64,000 nucleotides of DNA from Orrella marina (GCF_003058465.1 NZ_CP028901.1:3782001-3846000), one strand, 5' to 3'. Positions 47,768 through 55,993 are shown, counted from the stretch's first letter. Translations and numbers: made by a program. The notes: generated by a model from the letters alone, not told the origin.

Positions 47768-49131
47768 ATGCAGACAGCCAGACTGTTGGCACCATGCTGT
47801 CGGTGGAGCAGGCCCAGACCGAACTTGTCAGACTCGCACGCGTCATGACAGACACAGAGTCCTGTTCACTGTCGGCTTGTGACGGACGTGTGCTGGCCAA
47901 AGGGCTGGTCTCGCCGATTGCCGTGCCTGGTTTTGATAACAGTGCCATGGATGGCTACGCACTGAATCTGTCCGGGTTGCCTGACATGCCCGACCAGTTC
48001 AAGGTGGTTGCGCGCATCGCCGCGGGGCAGGCGGGCGGATCCTTGCCCGCCGGCATGGCGGCCCGCATTTTTACGGGTGCCCCGGTTCCAGACGGATGCG
48101 ACGTGGTCGTTCCACAGGAAGAAACCGATAGCGAGACAGGCCCACAAGGCGACTGGGTGCGAATCAAGTCACCGGTCAGGCCCGGCCAGCATGTGCGTCG
48201 CCGTGGTGAGGATATTGAACAGGGTCAGACGATTCTGTTGCCTGGTACAGCCTTGCTCGCCAAACATCTTGCCCTGGCAGCATCTGTCGGTGTGCCGACA
48301 CTGGATGTATACCGGAGCCTTAAGGTGGGGATCTTTTTTACCGGAGACGAACTGGTCGAACCCGGCTCACCACTGGACGAAGGCCAGATATACAACAGCA
48401 ATCGTTATGCGATCGGCAGCCTGGTTCGCAGTCTGGGTTGCCGCCTGACGGACTATGGCATCGTGCGTGACAGCCGGGAAGCGACGCTGGCCATGCTTGA
48501 ACGGGTCAGTGCCGAGAATGATGTCGTCATCACATCTGGTGGTGTCTCTGTTGGAGAAGAGGACCATGTCCGGGCCGCCGTGACGCAACTGGGGACTCTG
48601 GGCGTCTGGCAAGTAGCAATCAAACCTGGCAAGCCATTTGCATTTGGACGAATCGGCCAAGCCGACTTCATCGGTCTGCCTGGCAATCCGGTGAGTGCAT
48701 TCGTGACGTTCCTGCTGCTGGCCAACCCGTTTATCAAGCGTAGACAAGGTATCGAGCAGTGTCTGCCGTTGAGATTTGAAGCGGTTGCGGATTTTGTGTG
48801 GCAGTCCAAGGGCCGAAAACGTGAGTTCATCCGCGTCAGTGAGGCGGTTGATCAGTCGTTGTCACTTCGCTTGAAGTTAAGTACACCCGGTCAGGGTGCA
48901 GGCGTGATGAGCAGCATTGCACTGGCTGACGGGCTGGTCGATGTGCCACCCGGCGCCAGCATCGAGCCTGGAAGTCGCGTCGTCTACTATCCAATGAGAG
49001 GGTTTCAGGGGGATCATGCTGAAGCTGAATCTGCTGTATTTTGCGCAGCTGCGCGAGTCGCTAGGTATTGCACGGGAAACACTGGAGTGTCAGGTCAGGA
49101 CGGTTCAGGACCTGGTCAGTGTGCTGGCTGA
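47764..49131 (+). CDS. moeA: Molybdopterin molybdenumtransferase MoeA
   Basis: A 455-aa enzyme that inserts molybdate into adenylylated molybdopterin. Family blocks are VPGFDNSAMDGYA, ARIFTGAPVPDGCDVVVPQEE, the FFTGDELVEPG domain-3 start, ITSGGVSVGEEDHV and GLPGNPVSAFVTF. The normal C-terminus would be near residue 420 (GSRVVYYP); here the frame continues ~38 codons into the moaD gene. This tail is not MoeA-like and may be translated or reflect a lost stop. The start overlaps the narL stop. Confidence 0.93.
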   Translation: MNADSQTVGTMLSVEQAQTELVRLARVMTDTESCSLSACDGRVLAKGLVSPIAVPGFDNSAMDGYALNLSGLPDMPDQFKVVARIAAGQAGGSLPAGMAARIFTGAPVPDGCDVVVPQEETDSETGPQGDWVRIKSPVRPGQHVRRRGEDIEQGQTILLPGTALLAKHLALAASVGVPTLDVYRSLKVGIFFTGDELVEPGSPLDEGQIYNSNRYAIGSLVRSLGCRLTDYGIVRDSREATLAMLERVSAENDVVITSGGVSVGEEDHVRAAVTQLGTLGVWQVAIKPGKPFAFGRIGQADFIGLPGNPVSAFVTFLLLANPFIKRRQGIEQCLPLRFEAVADFVWQSKGRKREFIRVSEAVDQSLSLRLKLSTPGQGAGVMSSIALADGLVDVPPGASIEPGSRVVYYPMRGFQGDHAEAESAVFCAAARVARYCTGNTGVSGQDGSGPGQCAG

Positions 49132-49270
49132 CAGAGGGGGTGTCTGGCAAGAGCAGCTACAAGATTCCGAAGCGCTCAGAATTGCGGTGAATCAGGAAAT
49201 GGTGCAACCATCCTGTGTGCTGTCATCCGGTGCTGAAGTGGCATTCTTTCGGCCAGTGACCGGAGGCTGA
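49016..49270 (+). CDS. moaD: Molybdopterin synthase sulfur carrier subunit MoaD
   Basis: An 84-aa ubiquitin-like protein (LNLLYFAQLRESLG, ... EVAFFRPVTGG). The C-terminal Gly-Gly is adenylylated and thiocarboxylated before sulfur transfer to MPT. CAGGGGG precedes the ATG. It overlaps moeA by 116 bases in another frame and moaE by one base. Confidence 0.93.
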   Translation: MLKLNLLYFAQLRESLGIARETLECQVRTVQDLVSVLADRGGVWQEQLQDSEALRIAVNQEMVQPSCVLSSGAEVAFFRPVTGG

Positions 49271-49779
49271 TGAACATGAGCACCCTCTCAGGGGCACAGT
49301 CGCTGCCAGCCAGCGCGGCTCCGATCGCCAGTGTCCAGGCCGAGGCCTTTGATCTGACCAGGGAGTATGAGGCATTACGTAGACAAACTGGTGGGGCCGG
49401 TGCGATCGTTTCATTTACTGGTCTGGTCCGGGATCTCAATCTGAGTGACGATGTCACTGCTCTTGAGCTTGAACACTATCCTGGCATGACAGAGAAATGC
49501 CTGGACCGGATTGCACGTCAGGCCATCGTGCGGTTCGGGCTCCATGCAGCACGTATCATTCATCGCGTCGGCCTGTTGCACGCGGGGGACCCGATTGTGC
49601 TCGTGCTGACTGCGTCGGCTCACAGGCGAGAGGCGTTCGAGGCCTGCGAGTTCATCATGGATTATCTGAAGTCTGAGGCCCCTTTCTGGAAAAAAGAATG
49701 GACCGCCGACGGGCCACGCTGGCTGGACCAGCGGACTGCAGACAGGGATGCGCTGGTTCGCTGGCGGGCAGCGGCCTGA
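49270..49779 (+). CDS. moaE: Molybdopterin synthase catalytic subunit MoaE
   Basis: A 169-aa protein that pairs with MoaD to convert precursor Z to molybdopterin. Family blocks are GAIVSFTGLVRD, LELEHYPGMTE, HRVGLLHAGDPIVLV and the active-site lysine segment KSEAPFWKKE. The start overlaps the last base of moaD. The N-terminal ~25 residues are longer than usual. Confidence 0.94.
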   Translation: MNMSTLSGAQSLPASAAPIASVQAEAFDLTREYEALRRQTGGAGAIVSFTGLVRDLNLSDDVTALELEHYPGMTEKCLDRIARQAIVRFGLHAARIIHRVGLLHAGDPIVLVLTASAHRREAFEACEFIMDYLKSEAPFWKKEWTADGPRWLDQRTADRDALVRWRAAA

Positions 49780-49804
49780 TTGTTCGGGATACATATAGAC
49801 CGAT

Positions 49805-50470
49805 ATGGCATATCCGATCACCGAGACGACCACCCGCCAACAGGCTGAGGGCAAGCGTGTAGACAGGTGCCCGGTTGATGGCTTTGCATACGAGGCCGTG
49901 ATTCTGGCTGGCGGTCGAGGATCGCGTATGGGAGGCGCCGACAAAGGGTTGGTGGTCTGGCGTGACAAGCCGTTGGTCGATCATTTAATCGATCGCCTGC
50001 GAGGTCAGACGGTTGCTCCCAGGCGCATTCTGATCAGCGCCAATCGCAATCTGGACGAATACCGGAGGCGGGCAACCGTGGTGACGGATGCCGAGCCTGG
50101 GTTCGATGGACCCTTGCGCGGGATTCAGGCTGCTTTGCGTGTCTGTCATACCAGCCGGTTGCTCGTTGTCCCGTGTGACACTCCACGGTTACCTTTGGTC
50201 CTGGCTGAGCGCTTGTATCGTCAGGGAGCCGGGCACGCTGCATTTGCCAGTGCAGACGGTCACCAGCAGCCACTGTGTTGCCTGTTGCGCAGATGTGATC
50301 TGGCGGCACTGGACGCCTTCCTGGATACAGGGCAGCGCAAGGTCAGATCGTTTATGTCGAAGATCAAAGCCGTGGAGGTCAACTTCGAAGATGAGGGTGA
50401 TGATCTGGGTGTTGATGCGGGCGGTGAGTCGAGTTTCATGAACTTTAATTCCCCGGAGATGCTCTCCTGA
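49805..50470 (+). CDS. mobA: Molybdenum cofactor guanylyltransferase MobA
   Basis: A 221-aa nucleotidyltransferase attaching GMP to molybdopterin. The signature LAGGRGSRMGG is at 34-44 with K47 of ADKGL, and VVPCDTPRLP is the metal-binding Asp block. The first ~28 residues precede the normal start and may be untranslated; the ribosome-binding site at 49805 is weak. It is the last gene of the plus-strand nitrate/cofactor set. Confidence 0.92.
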   Translation: MAYPITETTTRQQAEGKRVDRCPVDGFAYEAVILAGGRGSRMGGADKGLVVWRDKPLVDHLIDRLRGQTVAPRRILISANRNLDEYRRRATVVTDAEPGFDGPLRGIQAALRVCHTSRLLVVPCDTPRLPLVLAERLYRQGAGHAAFASADGHQQPLCCLLRRCDLAALDAFLDTGQRKVRSFMSKIKAVEVNFEDEGDDLGVDAGGESSFMNFNSPEMLS

Positions 50471-50502
50471 CCTGGTCCCTACAGTGAGCGTTTCTTTGAC
50501 TG

Positions 50503-51219
50503 TCAGCGTAGTGTGTAACTGGTGAACAGGGCGTTTAAAACGGCCTCTGTTTGCGGCAGCAGCCTGTCAACAGGCTCCCGATCCGGGGCGCTTCTGAAAC
50601 GTTGCACCGCATACGTCTGAACTCCCTCGTTCTTTAGCATCGCTGCCAGCTCTAGCAGCTTTGGCTGACTGAGCCAGTCCTCTGACCAGGTTGTGCGGCA
50701 TTCATATGGCTGGCCTGTCCGGCGCGCCCATTCCCGCAGTTGTTGCAGACAGGACGAGACAGGTGTCCAGGATCCAGCGCGTCCAGTCAGCTGGTCGTAG
50801 CGTTCAGGCAGGGTTTTGATGTCCAGTCCGACCCAGGCCAGATCCGGAAGAATCGCATGTAGCCGATCCGGATAAATGCCGGCTGTGTGTAGCCCAATGT
50901 CAAAACCGAGTTTCCGGATGGCGCGAACCATGGACGGCAGCTCGACCTCCATGAGCGGCTCTCCCCCGGAAAACACGACTCCATCGAGCAGGCCTTGCCT
51001 GGACTTCAGAAACGACAGCGCATCTTCCCATTGCACGCGAGTGTTCCGGGGCTGAAGGTGCGGATTGTGGCAATAGTGGCAGCGCCAGGGGCAGCCAGAC
51101 ACAAACAAGGTAGCCGTCAGGCGATCTGGCCAGTCCACTGTCGAGAAAGGCATCAGGCCTCCAAGACAGGGACGCCTGTCATGCCTGACGGGGATGCTCC
51201 TCAAAGAATTTTCTTTCAT
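50503..51219 (-). CDS. nrdG: Anaerobic ribonucleotide reductase activating enzyme NrdG
   Basis: A 238-aa radical SAM activase that generates the glycyl radical on the reductase. The [4Fe-4S] motif is C-x3-C-x2-C (GCPWRCHYCHNP), followed by GVVFSGGEPLM. GGGGGAG precedes the ATG at 51219. The start lies inside the preceding glycyl-radical gene (41-base overlap), suggesting tightly coupled translation. Longer than E. coli NrdG, as in the NrdG form common outside enterics. Confidence 0.92.
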   Translation of the reverse strand: MKENSLRSIPVRHDRRPCLGGLMPFSTVDWPDRLTATLFVSGCPWRCHYCHNPHLQPRNTRVQWEDALSFLKSRQGLLDGVVFSGGEPLMEVELPSMVRAIRKLGFDIGLHTAGIYPDRLHAILPDLAWVGLDIKTLPERYDQLTGRAGSWTPVSSCLQQLREWARRTGQPYECRTTWSEDWLSQPKLLELAAMLKNEGVQTYAVQRFRSAPDREPVDRLLPQTEAVLNALFTSYTLR

Positions 51220-51385
51220 TGAACTCCCCCTTTTTGCCGATGTTGAACGAACTGACCGGACGGTGGTAGCCCATGACACGGGTCCAGACTTCGCAACGGG
51301 TGCGTGCGGCCGGATCAAGTCCATCCAGACTGATTGCGGCGGGCGGGTTTGGGTTTGATGAGTGAGCAGGATTACTGGATGGCAT
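51179..51385 (-). CDS. Separate glycyl-radical segment of class III ribonucleotide reductase
   Basis: A 68-aa protein that starts inside the end of nrdD (14-base overlap), with AAGGAGAG upstream. Its second half reads RCEVWTRVMGYHRPVSSFN. R36-V-M-G39-Y matches the glycyl-radical site (R-V-x-G-Y) that normally ends NrdD. The main NrdD lacks this motif and stops before it, in another frame, so the radical glycine is supplied in trans. I recall similar short proteins in other proteobacteria, so this may be a known split form. The disordered proline-rich N-terminus may tether it. Confidence 0.85.
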   Translation of the reverse strand: MPSSNPAHSSNPNPPAAISLDGLDPAARTRCEVWTRVMGYHRPVSSFNIGKKGEFNERKFFEEHPRQA

Positions 51386-53180
51386 GTGGCTCTCCTTGCA
51401 AGTTGAAGTTTGTCCCATGTGCATGGTCTTCATGTTGACTGTTCTCGCGACCAGAGCCGAGCAGTTCTGCATCGCACTTCGGGCAGTACTCGTGATGGCC
51501 TGAGAGGTAACCGTGTTTGGGGCAGATCGAGAAAGTGGGTGTAATGGTGATGTACGGCACCCGGAAGTGACTCAGTGCCCTTCTGACGAGCTGTTTGCAG
51601 GCTCTTGAAGAGCTGATCGCCTCGTTCATGTAAAGGTGCAGGACGGTTCCACCGGTGTACCGCGATTGCAGGGTTTCCTGAAGTTCAAGTGCCTCGAACG
51701 GATCGTCCGTATACCCTGCAGGCAGCTGACTGGAGTTGGTGTAGTAGGGTTGATCGGCTGTGCCCGCCTGAATGATGGCCGGCCAGCGTTTCTTGTCTTC
51801 TTTGGCGAATCGGTACGTGGTCCCTTCGGCCGGCGTGGCTTCCAGGTTGTACAGATGACCCGTCTCTTCCTGGAACTGCACGATTCTGGCGCGTACGTGA
51901 TCGAGTACCCGCAGCGTGATGGACTGCCCTTCAGGTGTCGTCAGATCGAACTGATCACCACTGAAGTTTCTGATCATCTCGTTCATGCCGTTGACACCGA
52001 GTGTGCTGAAGTGATTTCTGAGCGAGCCCAGATAGCGTTTGCTGTACGGGTAAAGACCCTGATCCATGAGTCGTTGTACTGTTTCACGCCTGCGTTCAAG
52101 CACGTCGCGTCCGAGTTCGAGCAGTTCGTCCAGACGCACGATCAGTCCGGCCTCATCGCCTTGGTACAAGTATCCGAGACGGGCGCAATTGACGGTGACA
52201 ACCCCGACGCTCCCGGTCTGCTCCGCGGATCCAAACAGACCGTTGCCACGTTTCAAAAGCTCTCGCAAATCAAGCTGAAGCCGGCAGCACATCGATCTCA
52301 CCATGTGCGGCTCGAGGTCGGAGTTCAGAAAGTTCTGGAAGTAAGGCAATCCGTACTTGGCAGTCATTTCGAACAGCCGGTCGGTGTTGGGGTGATCCCA
52401 CGGAAAATCCGGGGTGATGTTGTACGTCGGGATCGGGAACGTGAAGGCCCGGCCCAAGGCATCGCCCGTGGTCATGACCTCAATGTAGGCCTGGTTGATC
52501 ATGTCCATCTCGGTGCCCAGCTCACCGTAGCTAAACGGCATCTCCTGTCCGCCGATATAGGGGATCTGGTCTTTCAGGTCTGCCGGGCAGGTCCAGTCAA
52601 ACGTCAGGTTGGTAAACGGTGTCTGGGTTCCCCAGCGGCTCGGCACATTCAGGTTGTAGATCAATTCCTGCATGCACTGGCGAACCTGGGTGTAGGTCAT
52701 GTTGTCCTTGCGGACAAACGGTGCCATGTACGTGTCGAATGAACTGAACGCCTGGGCGCCAGCCCATTCGTTCTGCAGTGTTCCCAGAAAATTGACGATT
52801 TGCCCGATTGCGGCAGACATGTGCCGTGCAGGCCGTGATTCGACTTTGCCGGGCACTCCGTTAAAGCCCTCTGTCAGGAGTTGTCGCAATGACCAGCCAG
52901 CGCAGTAGCCACTCAGCATGTCGAGGTCATGAATGTGAATGTCGGCCTCGCGGTGAGCCACCGCAGCTGACGGGCTGAATATCCCGCAGAGCCAGTAGTT
53001 TGCCGTGACTTTGCCGGCAACATTCAGAATCAGACCCCCCAGACTGTAGCCCTGGTTGGCATTCGCATTGACTCGCCAGTCTAGCCGATCCAGGTATTCC
53101 TGCATGGTCTGCTGCACATCGATCGCCGGCGATGCCGACGGTGAACCGGGTGAAAGAGGTGTGCTCGCTGGCTGCGTCAT
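51372..53180 (-). CDS. nrdD: Class III (anaerobic) ribonucleoside-triphosphate reductase large subunit, without glycyl-radical tail
   Basis: A 602-aa NrdD making deoxynucleotides without oxygen. Blocks include IHDLDMLSGYCAGWS, LQNEWAGAQAFSSFDTY, NTDRLFEMTAKYGLPYFQNF, RSMCCRLQL with the candidate catalytic Cys, and a C-terminal zinc site C553-x2-H556-x9-C566-x2-C569. No N-terminal ATP-cone is seen, so the usual dATP activity switch is absent. The usual R-V-x-G-Y radical site is missing and lies in the next gene. Two NrdR boxes lie upstream. Confidence 0.94.
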   Translation of the reverse strand: MTQPASTPLSPGSPSASPAIDVQQTMQEYLDRLDWRVNANANQGYSLGGLILNVAGKVTANYWLCGIFSPSAAVAHREADIHIHDLDMLSGYCAGWSLRQLLTEGFNGVPGKVESRPARHMSAAIGQIVNFLGTLQNEWAGAQAFSSFDTYMAPFVRKDNMTYTQVRQCMQELIYNLNVPSRWGTQTPFTNLTFDWTCPADLKDQIPYIGGQEMPFSYGELGTEMDMINQAYIEVMTTGDALGRAFTFPIPTYNITPDFPWDHPNTDRLFEMTAKYGLPYFQNFLNSDLEPHMVRSMCCRLQLDLRELLKRGNGLFGSAEQTGSVGVVTVNCARLGYLYQGDEAGLIVRLDELLELGRDVLERRRETVQRLMDQGLYPYSKRYLGSLRNHFSTLGVNGMNEMIRNFSGDQFDLTTPEGQSITLRVLDHVRARIVQFQEETGHLYNLEATPAEGTTYRFAKEDKKRWPAIIQAGTADQPYYTNSSQLPAGYTDDPFEALELQETLQSRYTGGTVLHLYMNEAISSSRACKQLVRRALSHFRVPYITITPTFSICPKHGYLSGHHEYCPKCDAELLGSGRENSQHEDHAHGTNFNLQGEPHAIQ

Positions 53181-53230
53181 GACGGCTCCTTTCTGGTTGC
53201 TGAGCCACAGAGTGTTTCAGGGCCAGGTGT

Positions 53231-53240
53231 CTATATATAG
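53231..53240. promoter_or_regulatory. NrdR box 1
   Basis: CTATATATAG is an exact match to the core of the NrdR consensus (C-W-A-T-A-T-A-T-W-G), 51 bases upstream of nrdD. Confidence 0.7.
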
Positions 53241-53261
53241 TTTGTTTTTTAAATATTACTA

Positions 53262-53271
53262 CTACATATTG
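53262..53271. promoter_or_regulatory. NrdR box 2
   Basis: CTACATATTG, one mismatch to the NrdR core, with a TG flank as in the consensus. The centre is 31 bp (three helical turns) from box 1, the usual tandem spacing. Confidence 0.65.
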
Positions 53272-53492
53272 TGATTTGTATCGTCGATCAAGCAAATGAC
53301 GAACTGTTCTTGCTGGTGACTTGCGATAGGTCAAAAGTGCAAAAGTCATTCTTAAACAGGCGCGTTCATTCGAGCCGGTTTACTCTGGCTCCGGATCAGG
53401 CTGTGATGGTTGGAAGCTTGATGCCACGCTTACCGTAGTCAGCAAGCATATGTGCTTGTCTGGCATATCAGGCTGGGAGCAGCTGCGCGGAG

Positions 53493-53528
53493 GTGGGTTG
53501 TCATGGCATGCTCGCCATGACAACCCAC
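53493..53528. terminator. Perfect 15-bp hairpin downstream of the NO-stress operon
   Basis: Arms GTGGGTTGTCATGGC (53493-53507) and GCCATGACAACCCAC (53514-53528) with a 6-base loop. It is 58 bases after the nitronate monooxygenase stop (minus strand). No T-tract on either strand, so it could be a terminator, an RNA stabiliser or an operator. Confidence 0.45.
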
Positions 53529-53585
53529 TGTGCCCGAGCCTGTCTGGGAAATGGGGCTGGTATCGACTGCTCGAGCCGTACTTGT

Positions 53586-54743
53586 TTAAACAGCAGGTTC
53601 AGGCATATGACCGTTGAGCAGGTAGTCGATCAACTCGTGAACGCTGCGCACGGTCTTGCCAAACGGGAGTTTGCCCGCTCCCCTGAAAAACAATCCCTTG
53701 TCGACCTCGCCACGTAAGGCGGCAATGAGCTTGAGGTCAATGCAGAACTGACCAAACTTGCTAATGCCATCACGTAGCCCGCACTGTGTGAGGCAGTCTG
53801 CGCGTTGCGAACAGCGTCTGGGGTCTGCCTTGGCGCAGTTGGCCAGTCGAGTTTCGCTTTTCTTGTAGCTTTTGAGCCAGCGGGTAGCGACAGCTCTGGC
53901 GGGCAGGCCTGCTACGCTCACAAATTCGGTCATGTCACTGGGCTCTGCGTCTAGCAGAACCTGCTTGAAGTTGGGATGGGCATCCCCCTCCTTGGTCACA
54001 GCAAAGGCGGTACCGAGCTGAACCCCTTGCGCACCGCAGGTCAGCCAGTGGCGTACTTTCTCATGGCTGTCGATGCCACCGGCAAGTACCAGTGGTGGCG
54101 CGTTGTTGCCAAGGCCAAGTTCATGGAACAGGTTTTGAGTCTGTTCAATCACCCCCGCAAAGTCAAATCGACCGTCACGCAAATCCTCCAGTCTCGTGGC
54201 ACCGAGGTGTCCGCCAGCGTGGGCGGGGTGCTCGATGATGATGGCATCCGGCAGACGACCCTTCTTCATCCACTTCTTGAGGACAATGGCGATGCCACGC
54301 GCTTCGGACAGGATGGGGACCAGTCCGATCGACGGGTAGTCCTGGACCATCTCCGGCAAGTCGATTGGCAATCCCGCTCCCATGACGATTACGTCTGCAC
54401 CGCTTTCGCAGGCTTGTCTGACCAAAGCAGGATGGTCACGCACGGCCTTCATGACGTTGACCGCGATCAGTCCGTTACCTTCAGAGAGTGACTTCGCTTG
54501 CTTGATTTCCCGGTCCAGTGCGACGTGATTGGCCCAGTCAACGATGTCACGATCCTTGCAGTTCTCTGTCACCTCGACCAGATCGGGGTGATGATGACGC
54601 AGGTCGATGCTGGCGATCGTCCCCATTGCGCCTTCTCGCGCGACGGCGCCTGCAAGTCGATGAGCAGAAATGCCAACTCCCATTCCTCCCTGAAACACAG
54701 GCAGGATGTCGCGGCCGGCGAGCCGCACAGTTTTAAACCACAT
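53586..54743 (-). CDS. Nitronate monooxygenase (2-nitropropane dioxygenase family)
   Basis: A 385-aa TIM-barrel FMN enzyme that oxidises alkyl nitronates to carbonyls and nitrite. Family blocks are PVFQGGMGVGIS, IVMGAGLPIDLPE, IIEHPAHAGGHLGA, VLAGGIDS and VQLGTAFAVTKE. The C-terminal cysteines (C-x7-C-x5-C-x3-C plus FC) are characteristic of one subfamily. It follows the hemerythrin gene by 15 bases on the same strand, so it is most likely in the NorR-controlled operon. A direct role in nitrosative stress is inference. Confidence 0.9.
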   Translation of the reverse strand: MWFKTVRLAGRDILPVFQGGMGVGISAHRLAGAVAREGAMGTIASIDLRHHHPDLVEVTENCKDRDIVDWANHVALDREIKQAKSLSEGNGLIAVNVMKAVRDHPALVRQACESGADVIVMGAGLPIDLPEMVQDYPSIGLVPILSEARGIAIVLKKWMKKGRLPDAIIIEHPAHAGGHLGATRLEDLRDGRFDFAGVIEQTQNLFHELGLGNNAPPLVLAGGIDSHEKVRHWLTCGAQGVQLGTAFAVTKEGDAHPNFKQVLLDAEPSDMTEFVSVAGLPARAVATRWLKSYKKSETRLANCAKADPRRCSQRADCLTQCGLRDGISKFGQFCIDLKLIAALRGEVDKGLFFRGAGKLPFGKTVRSVHELIDYLLNGHMPEPAV

Positions 54744-54758
54744 GATGCATGTTCTCTG

Positions 54759-55316
54759 TTAGATGGTCAGTCCGCGGCGTTGCGCCATGCGGATACAAAC
54801 CTGTTTGCGTCTTTCTGCGCTCAGGCGGGAAGTGTGTGGAAAGACCCGCTCCTGCTCGCGCTGCATGTGGGCATCATAGAGTTCCACGAACGCGTTCAGG
54901 TCTGCTGAAGTCACCAAAGTTTGACCTGCCGCAACAGAATCCAGCCACGGCTCAATCTCCAGCCAGATGTGCTCGAGTTGCTGATGTTCGCGCTCAAGCT
55001 GGTCGATATCGGCACGGAGCGCGATGGCAGTAGCATGGTCCAGCCCTGTCTTCTCCAGATTCAGCAAGGCCGGGAACAGGTCTAGTTCCTCGTCCTGGTG
55101 GTGCAATGGCGCAGCGATTCGGAAGTACCGTAAAACCCGATTGGCAGCTTCGATGGCGTCCTGACCGGTTCCATTTGCCTCGATGTGAGACTGCAGCTTG
55201 CGCGTGAGCCTGCTAAAGCGTGCCACCTTCTCGTGGCACGCGAGCAACATGTCTCGCGGGTCTTCAAACCCGGGATCCTGGGAGTCGACGCGCTTGATTG
55301 ACCTGTTCTGGATCAT
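54759..55316 (-). CDS. Hemerythrin HHE domain protein
   Basis: A 185-aa four-helix-bundle protein with the di-iron ligands spread as H-x-x-x-D/E: an N-terminal HEKVARFSRL, HHQDEELDLFPAL, and the C-terminal YDAHMQREQERVFP. It lacks a membrane segment, so it is cytoplasmic. Such proteins bind O2 or NO, or store iron. The start overlaps the ytfE stop (ATGA), so they are co-translated and likely work together in NO damage control. Confidence 0.88.
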   Translation of the reverse strand: MIQNRSIKRVDSQDPGFEDPRDMLLACHEKVARFSRLTRKLQSHIEANGTGQDAIEAANRVLRYFRIAAPLHHQDEELDLFPALLNLEKTGLDHATAIALRADIDQLEREHQQLEHIWLEIEPWLDSVAAGQTLVTSADLNAFVELYDAHMQREQERVFPHTSRLSAERRKQVCIRMAQRRGLTI

Positions 55317-55993
55317 GCTGCGTGCAGGTCTTGTGCGCTGATAAACAGAATGTTGTTCTCAAGGTGGATGTGTTGCATCAGATCCTCGCGTAACTGTCTC
55401 AAACCTGCATACAGACCGCGCCAGGTGTTGCAGGCATCGGAGGGTGCGGTGATTTCGGTCGTCAGCTGATCAATCCGGTCCAGTGCCTCACCGTGCTGGT
55501 CGTGCTCAAACCGCATCATGGCCACCGGTGCGGGAACCTGAGCGGCATCAACCCGGCGCAGCATGGGAAACAGAACCTGCTCTTCTTTCATCATATGACT
55601 TTCGAGTTCCTGTTGCATCTGAGCCAGATGGTCAGCCAGACCTCGCGGGCATGCATGGTGATCGCGGTGTACATGCTCAACCCGACGTGCGAGCCGGATC
55701 AGTTCAGGCAGGTCCTCACGGTGCTTGTCGTGAAACCGGGTGAGGATGTGATCAATCAGTTCCCCTGGCGACGCCTTGCGCCAGTCGCGGCCATCCAGCG
55801 TCTGCTGGCCGGCGAGCTCCTGCAGTGCCATCACGATCGGACCCGGGTCGGCGATCTTGCGGCTTGCCATGGCTTCGCGCAGCGTCTTGTCACCACCGCA
55901 GCAGAAATCGAGCCGGTTGGCGTGGAACACACGCGTTGCGCCCGGTAGTTCGCAGGCAATATGACCGATTGTTTGATCCAGTAATTGATGCAT
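55313..55993 (-). CDS. ytfE: Iron-sulfur cluster repair di-iron protein YtfE/Ric (ScdA)
   Basis: A 226-aa protein with the N-terminal DUF542 domain (C31-C32 in DFCCGGDKTL) and a hemerythrin-like C-terminal domain with histidines in HDKHREDL, HVHRDH, HMMKEEQVLFP, FEHDQHGEAL and HIHLENNILF. It repairs Fe-S clusters damaged by NO and peroxide. CGGAGC precedes the ATG. First gene of the minus-strand operon, downstream of a sigma-54 promoter and NorR boxes, so NO induction is expected. Confidence 0.95.
   Translation of the reverse strand: MHQLLDQTIGHIACELPGATRVFHANRLDFCCGGDKTLREAMASRKIADPGPIVMALQELAGQQTLDGRDWRKASPGELIDHILTRFHDKHREDLPELIRLARRVEHVHRDHHACPRGLADHLAQMQQELESHMMKEEQVLFPMLRRVDAAQVPAPVAMMRFEHDQHGEALDRIDQLTTEITAPSDACNTWRGLYAGLRQLREDLMQHIHLENNILFISAQDLHAA

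Larger units (their letters stand above)
53181..53585. other. Intergenic region upstream of nrdD
   Basis: About 405 bases between the nrdD start and the nitronate monooxygenase stop. It holds the tandem NrdR boxes and, farther away, a perfect 15-bp hairpin (53493-53528). FNR boxes were sought and only a half-site (ATCAA near 53290) was seen. Confidence 0.5.

Noticed and set aside
51179..51472. Longer 97-aa version of the glycyl-radical gene
   Set aside because: The extra N-terminal part overlaps nrdD codons and has no ribosome-binding site; the ATG at 51385 has a strong one.
53280..53300. FNR box upstream of nrdD
   Set aside because: Only one half-site (ATCAA) is present, without a partner at 4-base spacing.
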